Shown here one piece after another: positions 16,794 to 23,956 of a stretch of 39,668 bases of DNA. Made by a program: the position numbers and the translations under genes. The notes under the pieces were generated by a model. That model searched no databases, was not told where the DNA came from, and saw only the letters and a program-made list of their open reading frames with translations. Position 1 is the stretch's first letter; every line of letters starts with the position of its first letter. The stretch is from NCBI RefSeq assembly GCF_017355365.1, contig NZ_JADIJR010000027.1, positions 1 through 39,668 on the forward strand. The letters run 5' to 3'. The stretch is from Microbacterium sp. SD291 (GTDB lineage Bacteria > Actinomycetota > Actinomycetes > Actinomycetales > Microbacteriaceae).

Positions 16794-17372
16794 TCAGCGC
16801 GGCAGCATCCGGCGAATCGCCGCGGCACTGCCGTCGAGGGCCGCTTCGAGAGTGAAGTGACCGGCCGCGCACAGCGTGCCGAGCCCATGGACGAGCCCCC
16901 ACACACCGAGGACGCTCTCCTCGGCGGGAAGGCCGGCGGCGACGGATGCCGAGCCCAGAAGCTGCTCGAGTTCGGCGATGAGCGGTGCCATGGTCTCGCT
17001 GGGCTCCCCGGGGATGCACACGGCCGGATCGTAGATGACGTCGAAGCCGTGCGGATGCTCGACCGCGAAGCGCAGGTAGGCGGCACCGCCCGCGACCAGG
17101 CCTGCGACCGGCTCGTCGGCATCAGAGATCGCTCCCCGCACAGCGGCGACGAGGTCGGCCATGCTGCGCTCGGCGAGGACCTTCAACAGGCCGCGGCGGT
17201 CGGCGAAGTGATGATACGGGGCGTTGTGACTCACGTCCGCGGCCCGCGCGACCTCTCGGAGACTGATCTCCTGGGCCGGCTTCTCGGCGAGAAGCTGCAT
17301 CGCCGCGGTCTCCAGGGCGTGCGCGAGATCGCCGTGGTGGTAGCCGGAACGAGAACTTGACACGAGCAACAT
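16794..17372 (-). CDS. TetR-family transcriptional regulator
   Basis: The 192-residue protein has a TetR DNA-binding domain at the N terminus (GYHHGDLAHALETAAMQLLAEK, then ISLREVARAADVSHNAPYHHFADRRGLLKVLAE) and a C-terminal WHG-type ligand domain (AYLRFAVEHPHGFDVIYDP, GVWGLVHGLGTL). The ATG at 17372 touches a GAGAGG sequence, so the in-frame GTG at 17363, nine bases from that site, is an alternative start that would remove three residues. It is divergent from a quinone-reductase-like gene across a short region with two direct repeats, which it probably binds. Confidence 0.9.
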   Translation of the reverse strand: MLLVSSSRSGYHHGDLAHALETAAMQLLAEKPAQEISLREVARAADVSHNAPYHHFADRRGLLKVLAERSMADLVAAVRGAISDADEPVAGLVAGGAAYLRFAVEHPHGFDVIYDPAVCIPGEPSETMAPLIAELEQLLGSASVAAGLPAEESVLGVWGLVHGLGTLCAAGHFTLEAALDGSAAAIRRMLPR

Positions 17373-17382
17373 CCTCTCTTAT

Positions 17383-17415
17383 GTTGACACTGTCCAGCAA
17401 GTTGACACTGTCCAG
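17383..17415. promoter_or_regulatory. tandem TetR operator candidates
   Basis: GTTGACACTGTCCAG occurs twice, at 17383-17397 and 17401-17415, exactly 18 bases apart. Each copy contains the partial inverted repeat TGACA-C-TGTC and also a TTGACA that could serve as a -35 box. Position between divergent tetR and its neighbour, and the spacing of nearly two helical turns, suit cooperative TetR binding. Confidence 0.65.
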
Positions 17416-17427
17416 ATAGGAGACACG

Positions 17428-18069
17428 ATGGCATCCGCACTCGTCATCGACGGCCACCCCGACGCACGATCCCTCACCGCCGAGCTCGCCCGCCGGTACG
17501 CCACGGCGCACGGCGACGCCCGAGTGCTCGCACTCCGGGAACTCGACTTCGACCCGCATCTGCGGTTCGGATACCGCGAGCGGATGACGCTGGAGGACGA
17601 CCTGGCCGATGCCAAGCGCGCGCTGCACGCTGCGCGCACCGTCGTCGTCGCGACTCCGTTGTGGTGGGGGTCGGTGCCTGCGGTGCTGAAGGGCTTCTTC
17701 GACCGCGCACTGCTGCCGCAGCAGGAGTATCGCTACACGAGCCTGGGCCTGCCCGAGGGGCTCCTGCCCGCCCGCCGCGGTCGGCTGCTCCTGCTCGCTG
17801 ACACCCCCTGGTACGCGGCCCCGTTCACCGGGCTCCCCGCGCAGACGCAGGTCGCTCGCAACACCATGCGGCTCTGCGGCATCCGCTCGGTGCGCACGCA
17901 CCGGATGCTCGGCGTCAAGGACGCCGCACCCGAGCGCATCGAGTCCTGGCTCGCTCGCGCCGCGTCGCTCGGCCGGCGCGACGGGATCCGCGACGGTGCG
18001 CATGACGACCCGCGCACCGGCACCGCGGCGTCGGCTTCACCAGATCTCGCCGAGCTCACGGCATCCTGA
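17428..18069 (+). CDS. NAD(P)H quinone oxidoreductase-like flavodoxin-fold protein
   Basis: The 213-residue protein has the flavodoxin-like fold of the NQO1/MdaB/KefF family: SALVIDGHPDARSLTAELARRY at the N terminus, the FMN/FAD-contact segment VVATPLWWGSVPAVLKGFFDRAL near residues 72-94, and LADTPWYAAPF. These enzymes reduce quinones or other electrophiles with NAD(P)H. The ATG has AGGAG at good distance. The C-terminal 25 residues are Asp/Ala/Ser-rich and probably disordered. Divergent TetR control suggests induction by a toxic quinone or similar compound; this is inference. Confidence 0.87.
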   Translation: MASALVIDGHPDARSLTAELARRYATAHGDARVLALRELDFDPHLRFGYRERMTLEDDLADAKRALHAARTVVVATPLWWGSVPAVLKGFFDRALLPQQEYRYTSLGLPEGLLPARRGRLLLLADTPWYAAPFTGLPAQTQVARNTMRLCGIRSVRTHRMLGVKDAAPERIESWLARAASLGRRDGIRDGAHDDPRTGTAASASPDLAELTAS

Positions 18070-18086
18070 CGTCGAGAAGCCGTGCA

Positions 18087-18114
18087 CTCGCCGACTTCAC
18101 GTGAAGTCGACGAG
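18087..18114. repeat. 28-bp near-perfect palindrome between convergent genes
   Basis: The central CGACTTCACGTGAAGTCG (18092-18109) is an exact palindrome, and extending to 18087-18114 adds four more pairs each side with one mismatch. There is no loop, so it is better as a protein site or cruciform than a simple RNA hairpin. It lies between the ends of the quinone reductase and rlmN genes. Confidence 0.7.
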
Positions 18115-18116
18115 AA

Positions 18117-18144
18117 GGGCGGGGCGGGGCGGGGCGGGGTGGGG
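18117..18144 (+). repeat. G-tract array (potential G-quadruplex)
   Basis: Six runs of three or four G separated by single C or T residues occupy 18117-18144, the arrangement that most favours parallel G-quadruplexes. On the minus strand, rlmN transcripts would carry the C-rich version; read-through from the plus-strand gene would carry the G-rich form. Confidence 0.75.
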
Positions 18145-18154
18145 AACGCGCAGC

Positions 18155-19435
18155 TCAGGCCAGCGCGGCGGAGGCCGCCTCGTCCTCGGTCGTCGCGACG
18201 AGCTGACCGCAGGCGCCGTCGATCTCCTTGCCGCGGGTGTCGCGGAGGGTCGTAGGGATGCCGGCGTCGTTGAGCCGGCGCACGAACTCGTTCTGCACCG
18301 AGATCTCCGACGAGGTCCAGATCGAGCCGGGCGTCGGGTTCAGCGGGATCGGGTTCACGTGCACCCAGCCGCGACCGCGCTCGTTGAGCTTGTCGGCCAG
18401 GAGGTCGGCCCGCCACGCATGGTCGTTCATGTCCTTGATCAGCGCGTACTCGATCGAGACGCGGCGGCCGGTCTTCTCGTAGTAGTACCGAGCGGCGTCG
18501 AGCGCCTCGTCGACCTTCCAGCGCGAGTTCACCGGGATCAGCTCGTCACGCAGGTGGTCGTCGGGCGCATGCAGCGACAGTGCGAAGGTCACCGGGATGC
18601 CCTCGTCGGCGAGCTTCTTGATCGCAGGCACCAGGCCGACGGTCGAGACGGTGATGCCGCGGGCGCTCATGCCGAGGCCGTCGGGCTGCTGCGCGACCAT
18701 GATGCGCACGGCATCCATCACACGCTTGTAGTTGGCGAGCGGCTCGCCCATGCCCATGAAGACGATGTTGGAGACGCGCTCCATGGAGTGGTCGTCGGCC
18801 TTCTTGCCGCCGAGGCCGCCGTCGGCGATGAGCCGGTTCGCGCGGACGATCTGCTCGATGATCTCGGCCGTCGACATGTTGCGGGTGAGGCCCGCCTGGC
18901 CGGTCGCGCAGAACGGGCAGTTCATACCGCAGCCGGCCTGGCTCGACACGCACAGCGTGATCCGGCCCGGGTAGCGCATGAGCACCGACTCGACGAGGGC
19001 GCCGTCGTGCAGGCGCCAGAGGAACTTGATCGTGTCGCCGCGGTCGGTCTCGAGGCGCCGCACCTCGGTGAGCAGCGGCGGCAGGAGGCCGGCGACGAGC
19101 TCGTCGCGGATGCCGGCGGGCAGATCGGTCATCTGCTCCGGGTCGGAGGTGTAGTGCTTGAAGTAGTGGGCCGACAGCTGCTTCGCGCGGAAGCCGGGCA
19201 GGCCCAGCTCCTTGACCTTCTCGGTGCGCTCCGCGGGCGTGAGGTCGGCCAGGTGCACCGGCGGCTTGCCGCGCTTGGGGCTCGCGAACTGCAGCAGCGG
19301 TCGCCCTTCGGCATCCTTCTGCTGGGTCCAGCCCTCAGTCGTCGGGCGCACCTGCGGCGTGCCGGTGGAGCGGATCTTCCCCTGCGGGGACGCGGATGCG
19401 GGGCGCGTCTCGCGCGTGCGGGGAGTGTCGGTCAT
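18155..19435 (-). CDS. rlmN: 23S rRNA (adenine-C2)-methyltransferase RlmN
   Basis: The 426-residue radical-SAM enzyme methylates C2 of adenosine 2503 in 23S rRNA and A37 of some tRNAs. It shows the cluster motif [11 protein letters not shown], the SAM segment [37 protein letters not shown] and the catalytic C-terminal Cys in IDGACGQL. An N-terminal extension of about 60 residues rich in Thr/Pro/Arg precedes the usual start of the fold ([21 protein letters not shown]). The ATG at 19435 was chosen over an upstream in-frame ATG at 19495 because a TACCCT box lies seven bases before it. It is divergent from the L12-like protein gene. Confidence 0.95.
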   Translation of the reverse strand: MTDTPRTRETRPASASPQGKIRSTGTPQVRPTTEGWTQQKDAEGRPLLQFASPKRGKPPVHLADLTPAERTEKVKELGLPGFRAKQLSAHYFKHYTSDPEQMTDLPAGIRDELVAGLLPPLLTEVRRLETDRGDTIKFLWRLHDGALVESVLMRYPGRITLCVSSQAGCGMNCPFCATGQAGLTRNMSTAEIIEQIVRANRLIADGGLGGKKADDHSMERVSNIVFMGMGEPLANYKRVMDAVRIMVAQQPDGLGMSARGITVSTVGLVPAIKKLADEGIPVTFALSLHAPDDHLRDELIPVNSRWKVDEALDAARYYYEKTGRRVSIEYALIKDMNDHAWRADLLADKLNERGRGWVHVNPIPLNPTPGSIWTSSEISVQNEFVRRLNDAGIPTTLRDTRGKEIDGACGQLVATTEDEAASAALA

Positions 19436-19442
19436 GGGTTCA

Positions 19443-19448
19443 AGGGTA
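19443..19448 (-). promoter_or_regulatory. -10 box of a leaderless promoter (rlmN)
   Basis: On the minus strand TACCCT is followed by seven bases and the rlmN ATG at 19435. No ribosome-binding site is visible. Confidence 0.6.
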
Positions 19449-19494
19449 CGCGCTGGCAGGTGGGAAGCGCCTGGGGCGCGAGGCACGACCTCCA

Positions 19495-19500
19495 TAGACT
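19495..19500 (+). promoter_or_regulatory. -10 box of a leaderless promoter (L12-like gene)
   Basis: TAGACT is followed by GTGCCC and the ATG at 19507. Transcription starting at the A of that ATG would give a leaderless message and argues against the GTG at 19501. Confidence 0.6.
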
Positions 19501-19506
19501 GTGCCC

Positions 19507-20061
19507 ATGGACCTCATCATCATGACCGTGGTCGTGATCGCGGTAGTCATCGTCGGCCTCACGATCGTCGGCGCGGCACTGCGCGGCATGCGCCCGAAGG
19601 TTCCCGAGCCGCAGTCCTACGTCCCCGCTCCCGTGATGCGCTCGGCGCCGGGAAGCACGACGAACACGACACCGGCGGGCCTCACTCCGCTCGCGATCGC
19701 GGAGATCGACCGGCTGGTCGCGGCCGGGCACAGGATCCAGGCGATCAAGGTGCTCCGCGAGCACGCGAAGATCGGGCTCAAGGAGGCGAAGGATCGCATC
19801 GACCACTGGTCGATCAGCACCACCGCCCCGCACACCGCCGCCGCCTCGCACAGCGCGCCCGCTCACTCCTCGACGCCCCCTGCGCACTCCTCCGGCTCGC
19901 CCCGTTCGCAGGTGCCGCCGTCCGTCGCCGCCGACATCGACCGGCTGCTCGCCGGCAACCAGAAGCTCGCGGCGATCAAGCTGCTGCGCGAGCACACCGG
20001 CCTGGGGCTCAAGGAGACCAAGGATCAGATCGAGGCGTGGCTTCCTCACCACCGTCTGTGA
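19507..20061 (+). CDS. membrane-anchored protein with two ribosomal L7/L12 C-terminal-like domains
   Basis: The 184-residue protein has one N-terminal membrane helix (residues 2-26) and then two copies of a module resembling the C-terminal domain of ribosomal protein bL12. The cores are [21 protein letters not shown] (79-99) and [21 protein letters not shown] (156-176), joined by a Ser/His/Pro-rich linker (about 101-138). In bL12 this helix pair recruits translation factors. Membrane-tethered versions are seen in actinobacteria but have no defined role. It is divergent from rlmN, also a ribosome-related gene. The ATG at 19507 is preferred over the GTG at 19501 because of the promoter spacing. 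A ribosome link is inference. Confidence 0.8.
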   Translation: MDLIIMTVVVIAVVIVGLTIVGAALRGMRPKVPEPQSYVPAPVMRSAPGSTTNTTPAGLTPLAIAEIDRLVAAGHRIQAIKVLREHAKIGLKEAKDRIDHWSISTTAPHTAAASHSAPAHSSTPPAHSSGSPRSQVPPSVAADIDRLLAGNQKLAAIKLLREHTGLGLKETKDQIEAWLPHHRL

Positions 20062-20113
20062 TCCGGGGCCGGCGTCCGGCTCGACGCAACGCGCGCAGGC
20101 AACACAGGGCGAC

Positions 20114-20125
20114 TTGGTATACCAA
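20114..20125. promoter_or_regulatory. perfect palindrome overlapping the ankyrin-gene -10 region
   Basis: TTGGTATACCAA is an exact 12-base palindrome of the GntR-operator kind, ending four bases before the ATG at 20130. It includes TATACC, which is positioned six bases before the ATG and could be the -10 box. A protein bound here would block transcription. Confidence 0.5.
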
Positions 20126-20129
20126 TTGC

Positions 20130-20828
20130 ATGAGAATGAAACGGATGCTGACCGCCTCGGCGATCATCGCCACCGCGTTGCTGGGCACGACCGCCTGCAC
20201 CGCACCCGCCGCCCCCACCCCGACCTCCGAGGAGTCCGCCATGACCGACGCCACCCGTGATCTGCTCGCCGCAGCTGCCGCCGGCGACGCCGCAGCCGTG
20301 CAGTCCGCGGTCGACGCGGGCGCCGATCTCGAGGCCCGCGGCCCCGGCGGGGCGACGCCCCTCGTCATCGCGACGAAGCAGAATCACGTCGACACCGCGC
20401 GGGCGCTCATCGAGGCCGGTGCCGACGTGAACGCCAAGGATGACATCCAGGATTCGGCCTATCTCTACGCCGGCGCCCGGGGTCACGACGAGATCCTGAA
20501 ACTGACCCTGGCGAACGGCGCCGACCTCAAGAGCACGAACCGCTACGGCGGCACCGCACTGATCCCGGCATGCGAGCGCGGGCACCTCGAGACCGTGCAG
20601 ATCCTGCTCGACGCGGGCGTCGACCCGAACCACGTGAACAACCTGAACTGGACCGGCCTGCACGAGGCGATCGTGCTCGGCGATGGATCCCAGGTCTACG
20701 TCGACATCGTCGAGGCCCTCATCGAGGGCGGTGCCGACATCTCGATCCGCGACGGCGACGGCGTGCTCCCGCACGATCTCGCCGCCTCCCGCGGATTCGA
20801 CGCGATCGCCGCGCTCCTCGAGGGCTGA
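20130..20828 (+). CDS. ankyrin-repeat lipoprotein
   Basis: The 232-residue protein starts with a basic, hydrophobic signal ending in GTTAC (C23), a probable though not ideal lipobox, then a Pro/Thr-rich linker. Five or so ankyrin repeats follow, with the usual units DAGADLEARGPGGATPLVIA, EAGADVNAKDDIQDSAYLYA, ANGADLKSTNRYGGTALIPA, DAGVDPNHVNNLNWTGLHEA and EGGADISIRDGDGVLPHDLA. It is likely held on the outer face of the membrane as a protein-binding scaffold; related bacterial ankyrin lipoproteins include AnkB-like proteins linked to oxidative stress. The partner is unknown. Seven bases separate it from the TSUP permease gene, which is probably co-transcribed. The short spacing to TATACC suggests a leaderless transcript. 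Confidence 0.85.
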   Translation: MRMKRMLTASAIIATALLGTTACTAPAAPTPTSEESAMTDATRDLLAAAAAGDAAAVQSAVDAGADLEARGPGGATPLVIATKQNHVDTARALIEAGADVNAKDDIQDSAYLYAGARGHDEILKLTLANGADLKSTNRYGGTALIPACERGHLETVQILLDAGVDPNHVNNLNWTGLHEAIVLGDGSQVYVDIVEALIEGGADISIRDGDGVLPHDLAASRGFDAIAALLEG

Positions 20829-20835
20829 CCGGACG

Positions 20836-21585
20836 GTGCTCGAACTCAGCGCGTGGGCGTGGATCGCCCTCGGCCTTGCCGCCGTCATCACCGGCATCTC
20901 GAAGTCGGCGATCCCGGGCGGCTCGACCCTGGCGGTCGTGCTGTTCGCCGCGGTCCTCCCGGCGCGCACCTCGACGGCGGCGATGCTGCTGCTCTTCATC
21001 GTCGGCGACGTCTTCGCGCTGATCGCCTATCGGCGCCACGCGCACTGGCCGACGCTGCTTCGTCTCGCGCCCGCAGTGATCGCGGGGCTCCTGGTGGGTT
21101 TCGCGTTCCTCGCCCTCGCGGACGACGCGATCGTGCGGCGGGCGGTCGGGGCGATCCTGCTGCTCATGATCGCGGTGACCCTGTGGCGCCGGTGGCGCCA
21201 GAACAGGGCGGATGCCGTCGCGCCGGCGCTCGGCGGCATCCTGCTGTCCGCGTCATACGGCACGCTCGGCGGCTTCACCACCATGGTCGCGAACGCCGGC
21301 GGCCCGGTGATGGCGATGTACTTCCTCGCGACGCGCACCCCGGTGCAGGTGTTCCTCGGCACCTCGGCGTGGTTCTTCGCGATCATCAACCTCGTGAAGG
21401 TGCCGTTCCTCACGGGGCTCGGGCTGATCACCCCCGAGGTGCTGCTGATGGACCTGGCCCTCGCGCCGCTCGTCGTGGCCGGCGCCCTGGTCGGGCTGCG
21501 CATCGCACGCCGCATCCCGCAGCAGCTGTTCGACCGGCTCGTGATCGCGCTGACGATCGCCGGCTCCGTGTATCTGCTGATCTGA
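20836..21585 (+). CDS. TSUP-family (TauE/SafE) sulfite/anion exporter-like permease
   Basis: The 249-residue protein is an integral membrane protein with about eight hydrophobic helices in two homologous halves, each with the TSUP hallmark: AAVITGISKSAIPGGSTLA in the first half and GTLGGFTTMVANAGGPVMAMYFL in the second. Family members move sulfite, sulfonates or other organic anions across the membrane. The GTG start at 20836 is seven bases after the ankyrin stop, so translation may be coupled. A longer frame upstream runs through the ankyrin gene and was rejected. Confidence 0.88.
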   Translation: MLELSAWAWIALGLAAVITGISKSAIPGGSTLAVVLFAAVLPARTSTAAMLLLFIVGDVFALIAYRRHAHWPTLLRLAPAVIAGLLVGFAFLALADDAIVRRAVGAILLLMIAVTLWRRWRQNRADAVAPALGGILLSASYGTLGGFTTMVANAGGPVMAMYFLATRTPVQVFLGTSAWFFAIINLVKVPFLTGLGLITPEVLLMDLALAPLVVAGALVGLRIARRIPQQLFDRLVIALTIAGSVYLLI

Positions 21586-21639
21586 GGGCGCCTGCGCTCT
21601 CCGCGCTCCGCGCCTCCCCGAAAGCCCGCCGCCCGAAAA

Positions 21640-21733
21640 CGGAGACCATCCGTCGCCCGCACGGCGCGTCGACCGCGGACACGCCGTGCCCGCGGCATCC
21701 GGTCTCCGATTCCCGAGAGGACGGATGCTCGGG
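21640..21733. terminator. nested inverted repeats between convergent genes
   Basis: Outer arms CGGAGACC (21640-21647) and GGTCTCCG (21701-21708) enclose inner arms GCACGGCG (21659-21666) and CGCCGTGC (21682-21689). A further small pair, CCCGAG/CTCGGG, follows at 21712-21733. The region lies between the ends of the TSUP and SDR genes and probably acts in both directions as a terminator, although no U-tract is present. Confidence 0.55.
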
Positions 21734-21750
21734 ACTGGGGTTGTCGCGCC

Positions 21751-22581
21751 TCAGTCCAGGAAGATGTCCGGGAACAGCGCGGTGTCGGGCGTGCCGGCGA
21801 TCGCCGCGTACTTCGAGAAGTCGGTGACGCCGTCGGCCTCGAGCACGTCCTCCACGATCAGCGTCTGGCCGGTGTACTCGCGCGCCGGCTTCGTGAGCAC
21901 CGCGTAGGCGGCATCCGCGTAGATCTCCGGCGTGCGGCTCGCGGCCATCACCCTGTCGCCGCCGAGCAGGTTCTGCACCGCCGCCGTCGCGATCGTCGTG
22001 CGCGGCCAGAGGGCGTTCGCGGCGATGCCGTCGCGGGCGAACTCGGCGGCGAGACCCAGCGTGACCATCGTCATGCCGAACTTCGCCAGCGTGTAGCCGG
22101 TGTGCGCGCCGAGCCACTTCGGGCTCGGGTTCAGGGGCGGCGACAGCGACAGGATGTGCGGGTTCTCGGCATCCCTCAGGATCGGCACCGCCGCACGCGA
22201 CAGCATGAACGTGCCGCGGACGTTGACGTCCTGCATCAGGTCGTACTTCTTGGCGTTGAGGTCGAGCGAGCGCGACAGGTCGATGACGCTGGCGTTGTTG
22301 ATGACGATGTCGATGCCGCCGAACTCGCCCTGGGTCTTCAGCACGGCCTCGGTGATGTCGTCGTCATCGCGCACGTCGCCGACGATCGGCAGCGCCTGCC
22401 CGCCGGCGGCGCGGATCTGCTCGGCCGCGCTGTGCACGGTGCCCTCGAGCTTCGGATGCGGGGTGTCGGTCTTCGCGAGCATCGCGATGTTCGCGCCGTC
22501 CGCCGCTGCGCGCAGCGCGATCGCGAGCCCGATGCCGCGGCTGCCGCCCGACATGAGTATGGTCTTCCCTGCCAGTGACAT
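21751..22581 (-). CDS. SDR-family oxidoreductase (HSDL2-like)
   Basis: The 276-residue protein is a short-chain dehydrogenase. The nucleotide-binding motif is ILMSGGSRGIGLAIALRAA, the structural NNAS motif is IVINNASVIDLS, and the catalytic set is ILSLSPPLN with Y and K in GYTLAKFGMTMVTLGLAAEF. The Lys/Thr-rich segment after the first strand (LAKTDTPHPKLEGTVHSAAEQI) is typical of the HSDL2-like group, which is linked to fatty-acid metabolism. GAGGAG lies at good distance before the ATG. It is followed on the minus strand by its terminator-like repeats and lies downstream of another SDR gene, separated from it by a palindromic repeat. Confidence 0.9.
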   Translation of the reverse strand: MSLAGKTILMSGGSRGIGLAIALRAAADGANIAMLAKTDTPHPKLEGTVHSAAEQIRAAGGQALPIVGDVRDDDDITEAVLKTQGEFGGIDIVINNASVIDLSRSLDLNAKKYDLMQDVNVRGTFMLSRAAVPILRDAENPHILSLSPPLNPSPKWLGAHTGYTLAKFGMTMVTLGLAAEFARDGIAANALWPRTTIATAAVQNLLGGDRVMAASRTPEIYADAAYAVLTKPAREYTGQTLIVEDVLEADGVTDFSKYAAIAGTPDTALFPDIFLD

Positions 22582-22613
22582 GGGTTCTCCTCAGCTGTTC
22601 GGTGTCATTGATG

Positions 22614-22676
22614 CGCTCCCGTCGCGAAAATGCCCGGAGACCGCCTGGGAAAGCGGGCACATTTGCGACGGGAGCG
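22614..22676. repeat. palindromic repeat element, third copy
   Basis: The left arm (22614-22636) begins with CGCTCCCGTCGCGAAAATG and the right arm (22654-22676) is its near inverse, with differences in the A/T-rich part. A 17-base loop separates them. It shares the core of the element at 1121-1181 but has a different inner sequence. It lies between two SDR genes read in the same direction. Confidence 0.8.
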
Positions 22677-22684
22677 GAGGGTGC

Positions 22685-23446
22685 TTACTTCGGGGCCATC
22701 CGGATCGCGCCGTCGAGGCGGATGGTCTCGCCGTTGAGGTAGCCGTTCTCGACGATCTGCTGCACCAGGGTCGCGTACTCGTCGGGACGCCCGAGCCGGG
22801 AGGGGAACGGCACCTGCTGCCCGAGCGAGTCCTGCGCGGCCTGCGGCAGGCCCATCAGCATCGGGGTCTCCATGATCCCGGGGGCGATCGTGCAGACGCG
22901 GATGCCGTAGCGCGCGAGCTCACGCGCGACCGGGAGGGTCATCGCGTGCACGCCTCCCTTGGATGCGGAGTACGCGGGCTGGCCGATCTGGCCGTCGAAC
23001 GCCGCGACGGATGCGGTGTTCACGATAACACCGCGGTCGCCGCTCTCGGTCGGCTCGTTCTTCGCGATGACGGCGGATGCCTGGGACATCACGTTGAACG
23101 TGCCGACGAGGTTGATCCGCACGATGCGCTCGAAGTCGGCGAGCACCGCCGGGTTGCCGTCGCGGTCGAGGACCTTCGCGGGCGGGGCGATGCCGGCGCA
23201 GTTCACGACGACCCTCAGCGGCGCGGCGGCCTGAGCTGCGGCGACGGCGGACTGCACGTCGTCGACGCTGGTGACGTCGGCGGCGGCGAAGACTCCACCG
23301 AGCTCCTCCGCGAGCTTCGCGCCCTGGGACGAGGCGAGGTCGACGATGGTGATGTGCGCTCCGGCGGCGGCGAGGCGGCGAGCCGTTGCCAGGCCGAGTC
23401 CCGAGGCGCCGCCGGTGATCAGCGCGCCCTGTCCTGAGATCTGCAT
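22685..23446 (-). CDS. SDR-family 3-hydroxyacyl-CoA dehydrogenase-like protein
   Basis: The 253-residue protein is a classical short-chain dehydrogenase resembling 3-hydroxyacyl-CoA dehydrogenase type 2 (HSD17B10). The NAD motif is ALITGGASGLGLATARRLAAAG, with an acidic residue after the second strand (IVDLASSQG) favouring NAD. NCAG is present (VVVNCAGIAPP), as is the catalytic Ser in NTASVAAFDGQIG and Tyr/Lys in AYSASKGGVHAMTLPVAREL. The insertion with KNEPTESGDRG is also typical of the group. AGGAGA precedes the ATG. The likely role is the dehydrogenation step of beta-oxidation or branched-chain degradation. Its promoter region holds an ACTGA-GTG-TCAGT palindrome. Confidence 0.9.
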   Translation of the reverse strand: MQISGQGALITGGASGLGLATARRLAAAGAHITIVDLASSQGAKLAEELGGVFAAADVTSVDDVQSAVAAAQAAAPLRVVVNCAGIAPPAKVLDRDGNPAVLADFERIVRINLVGTFNVMSQASAVIAKNEPTESGDRGVIVNTASVAAFDGQIGQPAYSASKGGVHAMTLPVARELARYGIRVCTIAPGIMETPMLMGLPQAAQDSLGQQVPFPSRLGRPDEYATLVQQIVENGYLNGETIRLDGAIRMAPK

Positions 23447-23476
23447 CGGAGGTTCTCCTTCGAACGACTTCTTGCG

Positions 23477-23489
23477 ACTGAGTGTCAGT
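23477..23489. promoter_or_regulatory. operator-like palindrome upstream of SDR gene
   Basis: ACTGAGTGTCAGT has exact 5-base inverted arms around GTG. It lies about 30 bases upstream of the SDR start at 23446, in the divergent region with the DUF488 gene. This is a TetR-operator-like arrangement; no regulator gene is adjacent. Confidence 0.35.
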
Positions 23490-23566
23490 TTACGTGACTC
23501 TTGGTCTCACCTGCGCACACGACTCCGGCACTGGCGCCGAGCGCGTGACAGGTGTTGGCTGAGCGC

Positions 23567-23926
23567 ATGGAACTGCGTCGAAAGCGAGCCTACGACACCG
23601 CCTCATCCGATGACGGCTTCCGTGTGCTGGTCGACCGCCTGTGGCCGCGGGGCGTCTCCAAGGAGCGCGCCGAGATCGATCTGTGGGCGAAGGACACCGC
23701 CCCGTCTCCCGAGCTGCGGCGGGAATGGCACGCCGCGACGGAAGACGAGTGGGACGTGTACGCCGACAGGTACCGTGCACAACTCGCCCAGGAATCCGCC
23801 GGTCCGCTGGAGGACCTCGCAGCCGAGGTGCGACGGCATCCGATCGTCACGCTCGTCTACGCGGCTCACGACCCCGAACGCAACCATGCCGCGGTCCTGG
23901 AGGAGGCCCTGCGGACGATGCTCTGA
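23567..23926 (+). CDS. DUF488 family protein
   Basis: The 119-residue protein shows the DUF488 signature: an N-terminal basic strand, then FRVLVDRLWPRGVSKERAEIDLWAKDTAPSPELRREWHA, and a C-terminal IVTLVYAAHDPERNHAAVLEEALR. The family is widespread, small and soluble, and of unknown function. The ATG at 23567 is preferred over the GTG at 23552 because family members begin close to this point. It has a TTGGCT sequence six bases upstream that loosely fits a leaderless -10 box. It is divergent from the SDR gene and convergent with the ECF transporter operon. Confidence 0.87.
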   Translation: MELRRKRAYDTASSDDGFRVLVDRLWPRGVSKERAEIDLWAKDTAPSPELRREWHAATEDEWDVYADRYRAQLAQESAGPLEDLAAEVRRHPIVTLVYAAHDPERNHAAVLEEALRTML

Positions 23927-23956
23927 AGCGCCGGGCGACGGCACTCGCCCGGGCAC

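Noticed and set aside
16172..17122. Extension of the DUF4407 frame through sixA and tetR
   Set aside because: It is antisense to the phosphatase gene and out of frame with tetR. The DUF4407 protein has a clear start at 16171 with promoter-like spacing.
17384..17407. TTGACA boxes as simple -35 elements
   Set aside because: No TAnnnT box stands at 16-18 bases from either TTGACA. The exact 15-base repetition fits an operator better.
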